A stretch of DNA of 64,000 bases, taken from NCBI GenBank assembly GCA_002787235.1, contig PCWG01000041.1:75713-139712 (forward strand). The letters are read 5' to 3'. Shown here piece after piece: positions 17,363 to 26,421 of this stretch. The translations under genes were made by a program, and so were the position numbers. The stretch comes from Nitrospinae bacterium CG11_big_fil_rev_8_21_14_0_20_45_15. Its GTDB lineage: Bacteria; Nitrospinota; Nitrospinia; Nitrospinales; VA-1. Under the pieces are notes generated by a model. It saw nothing but the letters and a program-made list of their open reading frames with translations. It did not search any database and was not told where the DNA came from. Each line of letters opens with the position of its first letter. The first letter of the stretch is position 1.

Positions 17363-18886
17363 TTAAAATTCTGTCCACTCGGGATCTTGATGCACTTTAT
17401 CCAGATAATACCTCGCCTTGGCAAGTGTTGGCTCCAACGCAAGCGCGATCAGAAATTCTTTCTCAGCTCGCTTCAATTGACCCTTGGTGTAATAATACCC
17501 GCCCAAATTCAAATGCCCCACTGCGTAATAGGGATTGATGTGGATCGATTTTTTGAAATGTTCCACCGCGATTTCGTGCTTGCCCTTTCGGAAATGCGTC
17601 ACACCCAGATAGTCTTCCATCAGAAAATTTACCGGGGCAACTTTCAAAGCCCTTTCATAAAGGCTTTCACTCGATTTCCAGAATCCTGTCTGCCGGATGC
17701 TCAAGGACACAAAACAAATCACCACAATCCAACTTGCGGGCAAAAGCAGAGATTTTAATTTTGGCAAGTCGCGACTCGCTTGCGCAATCCCCCAGCAAAC
17801 CATAATGGCCAGTCCTATGTGGGGAATGTAGGTGTAGCGGTCGGCAATGGAATGCATGCCAATTTTCACAATCCCGATCACAGGAGCCAGTGTCACCAGA
17901 AACCACAACCAACCTGCAACCGCCCAGGGACCGTCTTTGCGATTGCGGTAAATCCAGAGAGAAATCACAGCCAGCAGGATGACGGACAGTGTCGTCTTCT
18001 GCATAAAAACGCCCCGCTCATAGGGATAGAGCACGGCAAGATTCATCGGAAATAAAAATTTCAGAATATAATCCATATACGCTGAAAGAGACTGTGCGAT
18101 GCGCTCGTCCAGCGGAAACTGGGACACGGTTCCCTGATTGCTCTGCGCATGAAAGGCAATGACAGACGCGATGAACGACAAAATAAACAGGGGAATTTTT
18201 TCTACGAACAAGGTTAAAAATTTTCGCAGAGCGGTGCCCTCTGCGTAGCGATGGAAGGGCCAGAAATCCAGAATCAGTAACAGCACCGGGAGTGTCACCG
18301 GCATGGCTTTTGCCGTGAGCCCTAGAGCCATGCACAGGGCGGTTGCGACATAGCTCGAACGTTTTTCTGTCTTGATGTAACTGGAATAAAAACACAGTGC
18401 AGAGAGATAAAAAAACGCGCTGAGCACATCTTTTCGTTCGGAAGCCCAGGCGACCGACTCCACGCGCAGGGGATGAATCGCAAATATAACCGCAACGCTC
18501 AGGCTTTCCCAGTAACGTCCTGTCACGCGCTGTAGAAAAATAAAAACCAGAATGGCGTTGCAGACGTGCAAAATCACATTCATCCAATGATGCCCTGCGG
18601 CATCGAGACCGAACAGTTCGACATCCAGCATGTGCGACATCCAGGTGAGGGGATGCCAGTTGCCTTCTTCAAAACTCGTCCAGGCCCATATAATATTGGC
18701 GCGTGAAAGTCCTTCTACAATGTGGGAATTGCCATAGACGTAGGGCTCGTCATCAAATTCGACGAAGTCATTGAAGGCCACCCCCGAATAAGTGGCAAAA
18801 ATGAGAAGGGCAAGTAAAATACAGGCGTACAGGAGGGGGACGGTCTGTGCTTGTGATGACCAGAACTTTTCAAATGACCGTTTCAT
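17363..18886 (-). CDS. Polytopic TPR protein, TMTC/GT39-like glycosyltransferase
   Basis: About 507 residues. The N-terminal and middle parts have nine or more hydrophobic segments with signatures of TMTC-type proteins: an acidic FDDEPYV loop early, SFEEGNWHPLTWMSHMLD, and HPLRVESVAWASERKDVLSA. The C-terminal 100 residues hold about two TPRs (AVEHFKKSIHINPYYAVGHL, AEKEFLIALALEP). Eukaryotic relatives are protein O-mannosyltransferases; bacterial members are only inferred to be lipid-linked-sugar glycosyltransferases. I start at the internal ATG at 18886 because the eight residues before it are unlike membrane-protein starts. It lies 113 bp downstream of ppdK, probably in the same transcript. 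Confidence 0.8.
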   Translation of the reverse strand: MKRSFEKFWSSQAQTVPLLYACILLALLIFATYSGVAFNDFVEFDDEPYVYGNSHIVEGLSRANIIWAWTSFEEGNWHPLTWMSHMLDVELFGLDAAGHHWMNVILHVCNAILVFIFLQRVTGRYWESLSVAVIFAIHPLRVESVAWASERKDVLSAFFYLSALCFYSSYIKTEKRSSYVATALCMALGLTAKAMPVTLPVLLLILDFWPFHRYAEGTALRKFLTLFVEKIPLFILSFIASVIAFHAQSNQGTVSQFPLDERIAQSLSAYMDYILKFLFPMNLAVLYPYERGVFMQKTTLSVILLAVISLWIYRNRKDGPWAVAGWLWFLVTLAPVIGIVKIGMHSIADRYTYIPHIGLAIMVCWGIAQASRDLPKLKSLLLPASWIVVICFVSLSIRQTGFWKSSESLYERALKVAPVNFLMEDYLGVTHFRKGKHEIAVEHFKKSIHINPYYAVGHLNLGGYYYTKGQLKRAEKEFLIALALEPTLAKARYYLDKVHQDPEWTEF

Positions 18887-18999
18887 TGGAATCCATGGGA
18901 CCGGGCGCAATCCCGTGCCGGACCGCGTCTTCTCACGAGGAAAGTATAGAAAAACTTGGAGAATTCAATCTTGCATTGATACCCAAACACTCTTCAACT

Positions 19000-21621
19000 T
19001 CAAGTCGATTTGATTTGAGCCTGAGCGGCACCCAGTAAAGCGGAAGAAACTCGAAAGGGGGAACAGCTGATATAATCCACTTCCAATGCGTTGAAAAATT
19101 CAATCGAACGGGTGTCAGCGGCATGTTCGCCACAAATGCCTATCTGCAACTTCTTCTTCACCAACTTTCCCTTTTCAACGCCAATTTGTATCAAACGTCC
19201 CACCCCTTTTTTATCGAGCGTCACAAAGGGATCGTCGTCCCACACTCCCTGTTCAAGATAGTAAGGCAGAAACCCGCCCGAATCGTCCCGGCTGATTCCC
19301 AGAGTGGTTTGGGTCAAATCGTTGGTGCCAAAAGAAAAGAAATCGGCTTCTTCTGCAATTTCATCGGCAGTCAAAGCCGCACGCGGCAATTCAATCATGG
19401 TGCCAATTTTGAAGGGGATTTTTATCCCGGACTTGTTTTGAACTTCCTCCGCTTCTTCAAGAATCCATTGTTTGGCGCGTTTGAATTCGGCAACGTGACT
19501 CACCAGAGGAATCATTATTTCGGGAGCCACGCGAAGGTTTTTCTTGACCAGTTTGCCGGCCGCTTCTAAAATCGCACGGGCCTGCATGCGATAAATTTCG
19601 GGATAGGTCATGCCCAGCCGACAGCCCCTGTGACCCAGCATGGGATTGATCTCACGCAGACTTGCAATTTGTTTGGCAAGTGTCCCGGCCGAGACATTCA
19701 ACTCTTTAGCCAGTCGTTTCACTTCCGTCGGTTCGCTCGACAAAAATTCATGCAAAGGCGGGTCGAGCAAACGAATGGTAACGGGCAAGCCTTCCATGGC
19801 TTTAAAAATTTCCGTGAAGTCATTGCGCTGAATCGGAAGCAGTTTTTTCAAAGCCTCCCCACGCTCTTTTTCGCTATTGGCCAGAATCATGCGCCGCACC
19901 AGCAAAATACGCTCGGTGTTAAAAAACATATGTTCCGTACGGCACAGGCCGATGCCTTCCGCACCAAACTCGCGCGCTACCAGGGCATCGTGCGGCGTAT
20001 CTGCATTGGCACGAACACTGATTTTGCGAAATTCTGCGGCCAGAGTCATCAAACGTGAGAAGGAACTCGTCATACGCGGCTGGATGAGTGGGATCTCTCC
20101 TGCGATGACACGCCCGCCTGTTCCGTCCAATGTGATGCTGTCCTTTTCGGTAATCATCACCCCGTTCAGGTGCGCCCTTTTCCGTTTCACATCCACCACA
20201 AGTCCTGCACAGGCGGCAACGCAAGGTTTTCCCATTGCGCGAGTCACTACCGCCGCGTGCGAAGTCATTCCACCTTTTGCGGTCAAAATACCTTGCGCAA
20301 CGTTCATCCCATGAATGTCTTCCGGTGTGGTTTCGGCTCGGATGAGAATGACTTTTTCTTTCCTGTCGGCATGTTCCTGCGCCGCTTCGGGAGTGAAAAC
20401 CGCCTTGCCAAAAGCCGCCCCCGGGGAAGCACCAAGGCCCTGACCCAATGCCTTTATTTTGGCCTTGGGGTCCACCATCGGATGAAAAATCTGTTCGAGT
20501 CTTTCAGGTGGAACACGCATGACCGCCTCGCGTTTGCTGATCAAACCCTCGGTCACCATATCAACGGCAATTTTGATTTCCGAGAATGCGGTGCATTGTC
20601 CCGAACGGGTCTGCAGGAAATACAGTTTTCCGCTGTCAACAACAAATTCGAGTTCCTGAATTTTTTGATAATGATTTTCCAGTTTCTGGCAGGTTTTTTC
20701 CAATGACTCAAAAACCTCCGGCATGTCCTTTTTGAGTTGGTCGATGGGTTGAAAATCATCATTAATCACACCCCCCACTCCCTGCGCCTTGACTCGGTAT
20801 TCGCCAAACAATTTTCGCTCTCCGGTAGCGGGACTGCGCGTAAACACATTGCCGCTGACAGAGTTTTCGGCTTTATTGCCAAAAACCATCGCCTGCACCG
20901 TCACTGCAACTCCACTGTCGTCTTCAGTGCCTTTGAATTTGCGCAGTGCCTTGGCGGTATCGGATTTCCAATGCCGAAAATACATCTCAATCGCCCTTTG
21001 CAATTGTTGCATGGGATCAACCGGGAGGGCAGAAGTCGCATGCTTGCTCAACAAAGATTTGATTTTCTTCAGAACGGATTGCCATTCTGCCTTGGTTCGA
21101 TCTGTACCTGTGGAGGGAGTCTCAGGTTCTTTTTGCCGAGTTATGACCGCATCGAAATAGTCACCCTTAACCCCTAGAACGGTTTCTCCAAACATGGTGA
21201 GGAAACGCGCGTAACATTCCAGGGCCAGACATTCATCCAACATTTTCACACCAAAACCATTTGCTGTCTCAGGATTAAAACCCAGATTGAGTATGGCCCC
21301 CATGCCCGGCAGTGAGAACGGCGTTCCCAATCGCACGGAGACGAATAGCGGATTTTCAGGATCGCCAAATCGGCTGTCGGTCTTCTTTTCGAGTTGATTC
21401 AAGCGGGTGCGAATTTCGCCCAAAAGTGTTGGCGGGAGTGTGAAGTCGTTTTTGAAAAAATAATTACAGGCTTCCGTCGTGATGGTGAACCCGGGGGGAA
21501 CATCGATACCCAAAGAGGCCATGTCGACGAGACTCGCTCCTTTTTCCCCTAATAAATTCTGCATATCAGCGGCACCTTCGTTTTCGTCGCCGCCAAAAAA
21601 GTATACGTATTTTTTAGACAT
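19000..21621 (-). CDS. ppdK: Pyruvate, phosphate dikinase (PpdK)
   Basis: An 873-residue enzyme interconverting pyruvate + ATP + phosphate and phosphoenolpyruvate + AMP + pyrophosphate. The N-terminal nucleotide-binding domain starts KKYVYFFGGDENEGAADMQN. The phosphohistidine motif GGMTSHAAVVTRAMGKPC is intact in the middle. The C-terminal PEP/pyruvate barrel shows RTEHMFF, LGHRGCRLG, SFGTNDLTQTTLG and the catalytic Cys in IGICGEH. The length is normal for the family. It is 77 bp downstream of glyS. The enzyme suits gluconeogenic PEP supply in autotrophs or pyrophosphate-based metabolism. Confidence 0.97.
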   Translation of the reverse strand: MSKKYVYFFGGDENEGAADMQNLLGEKGASLVDMASLGIDVPPGFTITTEACNYFFKNDFTLPPTLLGEIRTRLNQLEKKTDSRFGDPENPLFVSVRLGTPFSLPGMGAILNLGFNPETANGFGVKMLDECLALECYARFLTMFGETVLGVKGDYFDAVITRQKEPETPSTGTDRTKAEWQSVLKKIKSLLSKHATSALPVDPMQQLQRAIEMYFRHWKSDTAKALRKFKGTEDDSGVAVTVQAMVFGNKAENSVSGNVFTRSPATGERKLFGEYRVKAQGVGGVINDDFQPIDQLKKDMPEVFESLEKTCQKLENHYQKIQELEFVVDSGKLYFLQTRSGQCTAFSEIKIAVDMVTEGLISKREAVMRVPPERLEQIFHPMVDPKAKIKALGQGLGASPGAAFGKAVFTPEAAQEHADRKEKVILIRAETTPEDIHGMNVAQGILTAKGGMTSHAAVVTRAMGKPCVAACAGLVVDVKRKRAHLNGVMITEKDSITLDGTGGRVIAGEIPLIQPRMTSSFSRLMTLAAEFRKISVRANADTPHDALVAREFGAEGIGLCRTEHMFFNTERILLVRRMILANSEKERGEALKKLLPIQRNDFTEIFKAMEGLPVTIRLLDPPLHEFLSSEPTEVKRLAKELNVSAGTLAKQIASLREINPMLGHRGCRLGMTYPEIYRMQARAILEAAGKLVKKNLRVAPEIMIPLVSHVAEFKRAKQWILEEAEEVQNKSGIKIPFKIGTMIELPRAALTADEIAEEADFFSFGTNDLTQTTLGISRDDSGGFLPYYLEQGVWDDDPFVTLDKKGVGRLIQIGVEKGKLVKKKLQIGICGEHAADTRSIEFFNALEVDYISCSPFRVSSALLGAAQAQIKST

Positions 21622-21698
21622 GATTGGTTTACAACTTTATTCAAACGGTCGTTTAAATTCGCTCATCTTTGGTTTCACTCTTTGCATGAATTGAAAAT

Positions 21699-23786
21699 TC
21701 AACCCTTCTTGATTTCGATCTTTGAAAAATCCGCCAGGTCGGAGAAGAGTCCCGCAATGCCTTGCAAAAGACGCAATCGATTGTTCTTCAAGTTCTCTTC
21801 TTTCGCCATGACCATGACGCTGTCAAAAAAAGCATCCACTTCGGGTTTGATCTCGGCAATCTTTTCTAACGCCAGTGAAAATTTCTTTTCCTCAGCCAAT
21901 TTGAGAACCGGATCCTTGATATCCAGATAAGCCCCATAGAGATCTTTTTCAGCAGGCACTTCAAACAAGGCGGGATCAACTTCACCCGTTACCGGCTCTT
22001 TCAAGATGCTGACTACCCGGCGGAACGCAATCGCCAGTGCTTCAAAATAGGGCTTTTCTTTCAACTCGGAAAAAGCCGCAACTTTTTCCATCACATCCAG
22101 AGGAGAATCTATCCCGACTGCCAGCACAGCGTTCACCGCGTCATAGGAATAACCTTTCTCCTTCAGCAAGGTTCGGAACCGTTGCTGAAAAAGATCAGAA
22201 ACTTGCTGTCTTATTTCATCCTTGGAAGATTTCATCTTGTCTTCCAAACTTTTCAGTCCCAAATCAATCCAGTCCGCCAGTGAAATGTCCCAACGATGGT
22301 GAAGAATGATTTGTATGATCCCCAAAGCGTTCCTTCGCAACGCATAAGGGTCTTCGGAACCGGAAGGAATGAGTCCCACGCTGATACAACCCAGTATGGT
22401 ATCAAGCTTGTCCGCAATCGCCACCACGGCACCCGCTGGAGACAGCGGTGGCTCGTCGCCGGAAAATGCGGGTTTGTAATGCTCTTTGATGGCCTGCCCA
22501 ATCGCCGGTGCCTCTCCCGAATGGTCGGCATAATAACCGCCCGCGATGCCCTGCAATTCGGGAAATTCAAACACCATTTGTGAACACAGATCGGCTTTAC
22601 ACAATTCAGCAGATCGAACGGCAGATTTTTTATGTTCGGGGCAAACTTTATCGGCGATGGCTCCCGCCAAAGCTACGATGCGCAATAATTTTTCGTGCGA
22701 AGTCCCGAGTTTTTTCTGGAACGTGACGCCTTTGAGATCTTCGTTGAAATCCTGCAGATTTTTCTTACGATCCTCTTCGTAAAAAAACCGGGCATCCTCC
22801 AGTCGCGCTTTCAATACCCGCTGGTTGCCTTTTCTGATTTCTTCGCCTTCCCCCTGCTTCATATTGCTGATGGTGATGAAGTGGTTGAGGAGTTTGCCGT
22901 TGGCATCCACAATCGGGAAATAACGTTGATGGCGTTTCATGACGATGCTGAGTAATTCCTTGGGCAATTCCAGATACTTTTCATCAAAATTACCCAATAC
23001 CGGAACGGGATATTCGACCAGAAATGCAACTTCGCTCAGCAGGGCAGAATCTTCCTCCACACTGCCTCCCACCCCTTTTGCCAAAGCCAACGTATCTTCC
23101 CAGATTCGCTTTTTTCTTTCTTCCGGGTCGATGACTACAAAATTTTTCTCGCAGGATTCCAAATACGAAGTCAGCCCGCTTACGGGAAATTCAGCGGGTT
23201 GATAGAAACGATGCCCGCGCGAAAGATTTCCTGTTGCGGTTCCACAAACCTCAAACTGAAGAACCTTTTCCTCAAACAGAGCAACGATCCAATGCAAGGG
23301 ACGCACAAAAGGCGTCGGCTGATCGGCCCAGCGCATTTTCTTCGGGAAGGGAATTTTCTCTATTAATTGCGGTAAAAAATCTTTCAGTAAAACTTCGGCG
23401 GGTTGCCCTGTTTTCTGCACCCGGGCGCAAACCACTTGACCTTTTTCGGTGTCCTGCACTGTCAAATCGGCAGGGTCGATGCCTTTGCCTTTGGCAAAAC
23501 CAATAGCGGCGCGTGTCGGTTTTCCATCGCCATCGTATGCGGCTTGCACACTCGGACCCAGAAACACCTCTTCACTGTCGCTTTGACACACCGCGATGTC
23601 CGAAAATGCCACGGTCAAACGGCGAGGGGAACCCATGACAACCGCAGTGCCATGTTTTAATTGGTTTTTATCCAGAAAAAGCAACAATTCCGTTTTTAAA
23701 AAGTTCAGGGCAGGTTCCACATAACCTGCAGGAATTTCTTCCGATCCCAATTCCAAAAACATGTCAGCAACTTGACAATTTTGCAT
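21699..23786 (-). CDS. glyS: Glycyl-tRNA synthetase beta subunit (GlyS)
   Basis: Beta subunit of the bacterial heterotetrameric glycyl-tRNA synthetase. The 695-residue protein begins with the family block FLELGSEEIPAGYVEPAL. It contains MRWADQPTPFVRPLHWIVALF, a central VMKRHQRYFPIVD block with the HD-like region following, and a helical C-terminal anticodon-binding part (LYGAYLDIKDPVLKLAEEKKF). The first ATG at 23786 is used, although the Met at residue 9 fits family starts better. The alpha subunit gene glyQ, usually immediately upstream, is absent here; upstream is a divergent unrelated gene. Confidence 0.95.
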   Translation of the reverse strand: MQNCQVADMFLELGSEEIPAGYVEPALNFLKTELLLFLDKNQLKHGTAVVMGSPRRLTVAFSDIAVCQSDSEEVFLGPSVQAAYDGDGKPTRAAIGFAKGKGIDPADLTVQDTEKGQVVCARVQKTGQPAEVLLKDFLPQLIEKIPFPKKMRWADQPTPFVRPLHWIVALFEEKVLQFEVCGTATGNLSRGHRFYQPAEFPVSGLTSYLESCEKNFVVIDPEERKKRIWEDTLALAKGVGGSVEEDSALLSEVAFLVEYPVPVLGNFDEKYLELPKELLSIVMKRHQRYFPIVDANGKLLNHFITISNMKQGEGEEIRKGNQRVLKARLEDARFFYEEDRKKNLQDFNEDLKGVTFQKKLGTSHEKLLRIVALAGAIADKVCPEHKKSAVRSAELCKADLCSQMVFEFPELQGIAGGYYADHSGEAPAIGQAIKEHYKPAFSGDEPPLSPAGAVVAIADKLDTILGCISVGLIPSGSEDPYALRRNALGIIQIILHHRWDISLADWIDLGLKSLEDKMKSSKDEIRQQVSDLFQQRFRTLLKEKGYSYDAVNAVLAVGIDSPLDVMEKVAAFSELKEKPYFEALAIAFRRVVSILKEPVTGEVDPALFEVPAEKDLYGAYLDIKDPVLKLAEEKKFSLALEKIAEIKPEVDAFFDSVMVMAKEENLKNNRLRLLQGIAGLFSDLADFSKIEIKKG

Positions 23787-24062
23787 AAAATAGTTCGTAT
23801 GAAAGTTAGCGTCAGGGTATGAATTCCTAAATTCCCTTATTAATCATTACTCTAGGTCACCCGATCATAATGGATGGTGTTAAATTGTCAAATGAATTGC
23901 GTGCGACACCGTTTCCGCCTCAACAAAAATTAAAATTATATCATTGAAAAAAATACAGTAATCAACGTCCCTCAATACCTCCCATTGCAAAAGCCATCGT
24001 ACTGTGCGATGTTAAACAGTGATGGAAACCTACTTTGGATCCGAACCACTTCAGCCTTCCCA
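23787..24062. other. Intergenic region between divergent glyS and the STAND gene
   Basis: About 275 bp, AT-rich. It should contain both promoters. I looked for a T-box leader for glyS (conserved AGGGTGG-type loop with a terminator) and saw none. An open frame could extend the downstream gene to 23985, but that part has no family features. Confidence 0.35.
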
Positions 24063-26306
24063 ATGACGACTGCAATTCTCTTTATCTTCATTGCTCTACT
24101 TGGTGTAAGTGCTCTCAAAATTTTCACAAAACCAAGCGGCAAACATTCAGAAAAATCAAACAAATCTGAAGATACTTCAGGCAGTTTGAGATTGCCCGGA
24201 ACTCAAAAAAACTCATCCGTCAACCTGAAGCTACTGCAATCTCAAGGCGTCAAGTCATTGCGAGAGGCTGGTCTCCATCAGCTCCCCCCACCTCCCGAGC
24301 CCTATATAGGTCGTCAAAACGAAGCAAAAAATCTTCTCAAAGAAGAATTTGGCCGCCCCATCATTATTAATATTCATGGACCTCAGGGCATTGGAAAAAA
24401 AGCATTGGCTTTTAAGACAGCGCAAAAGCTCTTCTTTCAGTTTCGAGATGCCCAGATATTTTATGACATGAAAAGCAATGGCAAGGAACCCAGAGGTGTC
24501 GCACAAGCCTTGGCCCATGTCATCCAATTGTTCAACCCGAACGTCGACATTCCAGAAAACAAGATCGAGTTGGTCAAATTGTATCGCATGTCAACCAAAG
24601 GTCAGCGTATCATTCTGATCCTCGGCAATGTGAGCTCTGCAAAACAAGCGAAACCCTTATTGCTTCATAAAAATTCAGTGGTGATTCTTACTTCTGCGGA
24701 ACCCTTGAACCTTCCCAGCTGTATCTCTCAAGGTCTTGAAGAAATGGACAAGCAGGATGCATTGGATTTGGTCACTGCGCTTTGTCCGCGCGCAGGTTTT
24801 TCCAATATAGAGATTTCCAAAACCTGTAGAAATCACCCTTTTTCAATCGTCCTCATATCAAAATTTTTGACCTGCAATCCCAATATCAATCCACCGGATT
24901 TCATTAAAGCTCTGCAAAGTCAAATCAGTAGCATGGAAATAACGGGAAGCATGGGGTTCCAAAAAATTCAACTTGCCGTTTTAAGTACTTGCTATAAATT
25001 CTTACCGGCACCGATGTCCTCAAGTCTGCGAAAAATGGCCATCATTCCCGGCTCTTTCGACGACAAGGCTCAGGAGTTCATTTGTGAAGACTCGGAAGGA
25101 AAATTTCTTGCGCACCTGCATCTGATGGGATTTCTGGAATACGAAGAAAAATCAGATCGATACACCATGCCGGATCAAATTCGCACTTTTTTGCGTAAAC
25201 AGATTCAGATCGGCGAAAAATCATTAACAACGACCCGATTTTCTACCTATTACCTGACCCGGCTCGTCGCGGCACACGAATCTTTCTCGTCAGGAGATCA
25301 GGGCATCATCAAGGGAATGATAACTTTTGATCAGGAATGGGACAACATCAACCTCGGACAATCCTGGTCAGCAACCCACGTCCTGGAGAGTGAAGACTCT
25401 GCGCGCATCTGCAGTTCTTATATGGAATCGGCGGCGGAACTCTTAAGAAAACGTCAACCCCTTTCCGTTGCGATCTCCTGGTATGAGGCCGCTCTTCAAG
25501 CGGCTCAAAAACTGGGCGATACTCAGGCCGAAAAAACTCACCTGATCAATCTGGCAGAGCAATTAACCACTCAAAAAAATCATCAGCGCGCCAGTCAACT
25601 GCTGACAAAATGTCTCGAATTGGCCAAACAACTCGGAGATACCAAAACCGAGTTGGCTGTGCACCATCAATTGGGACGGGCCGCGATGGATATGAAAAAA
25701 TACGAGCAAGCCGTTGAGTATTTTAAACAAGAAATGGACTTCGTGAACGCGATGGAGGACAAACCCGGGCTCGAAGAAATTCTGGAAAATCTGGGGGAAT
25801 GCCAACACTTGATGGGCAACACCAATGAAGCCCTGAAGCTCTACGGAACCGGTCTGACTCAGGCCCAAAAAGCAAAAAACTTTCAAGTTCAGTCCCGAAT
25901 ATTTAGAAAAATCGGGCAAACGCACAACGAAAATAAAAACGGGCAAGCGGCGATACGATTTTTGGAACAGGGTCTGATTGTATCCAGGAAAAACAAATAC
26001 AAGGAAGAACAGGGCTTGATCCTTGCTCAACTCGGCGAATCCTATAATCAAATTAAGAGTCTGGATAAGGCACTGCGCAACTTTCAGCAAGCCGTAGTGA
26101 TGGCGCAACAAACCAACAATATGTTGATGGAAGGTGAAGCGATCTGGAAACTCAGTATCCTGCTGAAACAAAAAGGCGAATCCTCCGGTGCCATCCAGCA
26201 CGGCAAGTCGGCTCTAAAAATTTTTGGCGCACTGAACCATCCCTTAAAAATGGAAGCGCATAAAAAAGTTCAGGAATGGCGTGCTTCCGAAGGCGAAGTG
26301 ATCTAA
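24063..26306 (+). CDS. Membrane-anchored STAND (NB-ARC-like) ATPase with TPR repeats
   Basis: About 747 residues. The N-terminus is a single membrane segment (MTTAILFIFIALLGVSALKI). A Ser/Lys-rich linker and proline stretch (PPPPEPYIGRQNE) lead into an NB-ARC-like domain with a P-loop-like GPQGIGKK at 106-113 and the strand RIILILGNV. The Walker A Ser/Thr is replaced by Lys and the Walker B Asp by Gly, so ATP hydrolysis is doubtful. A winged-helix-like part follows, and the C-terminal half holds about seven TPRs (for example AVEYFKQEMDFVNAMED, AIRFLEQGLIVSRKNK). The domain order matches signal-transduction STAND proteins. The ATG at 24063 is chosen because it places the membrane anchor first. 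Confidence 0.78.
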   Translation: MTTAILFIFIALLGVSALKIFTKPSGKHSEKSNKSEDTSGSLRLPGTQKNSSVNLKLLQSQGVKSLREAGLHQLPPPPEPYIGRQNEAKNLLKEEFGRPIIINIHGPQGIGKKALAFKTAQKLFFQFRDAQIFYDMKSNGKEPRGVAQALAHVIQLFNPNVDIPENKIELVKLYRMSTKGQRIILILGNVSSAKQAKPLLLHKNSVVILTSAEPLNLPSCISQGLEEMDKQDALDLVTALCPRAGFSNIEISKTCRNHPFSIVLISKFLTCNPNINPPDFIKALQSQISSMEITGSMGFQKIQLAVLSTCYKFLPAPMSSSLRKMAIIPGSFDDKAQEFICEDSEGKFLAHLHLMGFLEYEEKSDRYTMPDQIRTFLRKQIQIGEKSLTTTRFSTYYLTRLVAAHESFSSGDQGIIKGMITFDQEWDNINLGQSWSATHVLESEDSARICSSYMESAAELLRKRQPLSVAISWYEAALQAAQKLGDTQAEKTHLINLAEQLTTQKNHQRASQLLTKCLELAKQLGDTKTELAVHHQLGRAAMDMKKYEQAVEYFKQEMDFVNAMEDKPGLEEILENLGECQHLMGNTNEALKLYGTGLTQAQKAKNFQVQSRIFRKIGQTHNENKNGQAAIRFLEQGLIVSRKNKYKEEQGLILAQLGESYNQIKSLDKALRNFQQAVVMAQQTNNMLMEGEAIWKLSILLKQKGESSGAIQHGKSALKIFGALNHPLKMEAHKKVQEWRASEGEVI

Positions 26307-26421
26307 TTTTACGTCTCCTCAGACTATTTAATGGGAACAAAAAAATAGCTGTCCAACCCTCAGGATTCTTGCCCTGTAAAAAAACCATCCCGTGAATGTT
26401 GACCATGTTTTTCCAGGCAAA

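Noticed and set aside
23787-24062. T-box leader for glyS
   Set aside because: No conserved T-box loop or associated terminator/antiterminator pair could be found.
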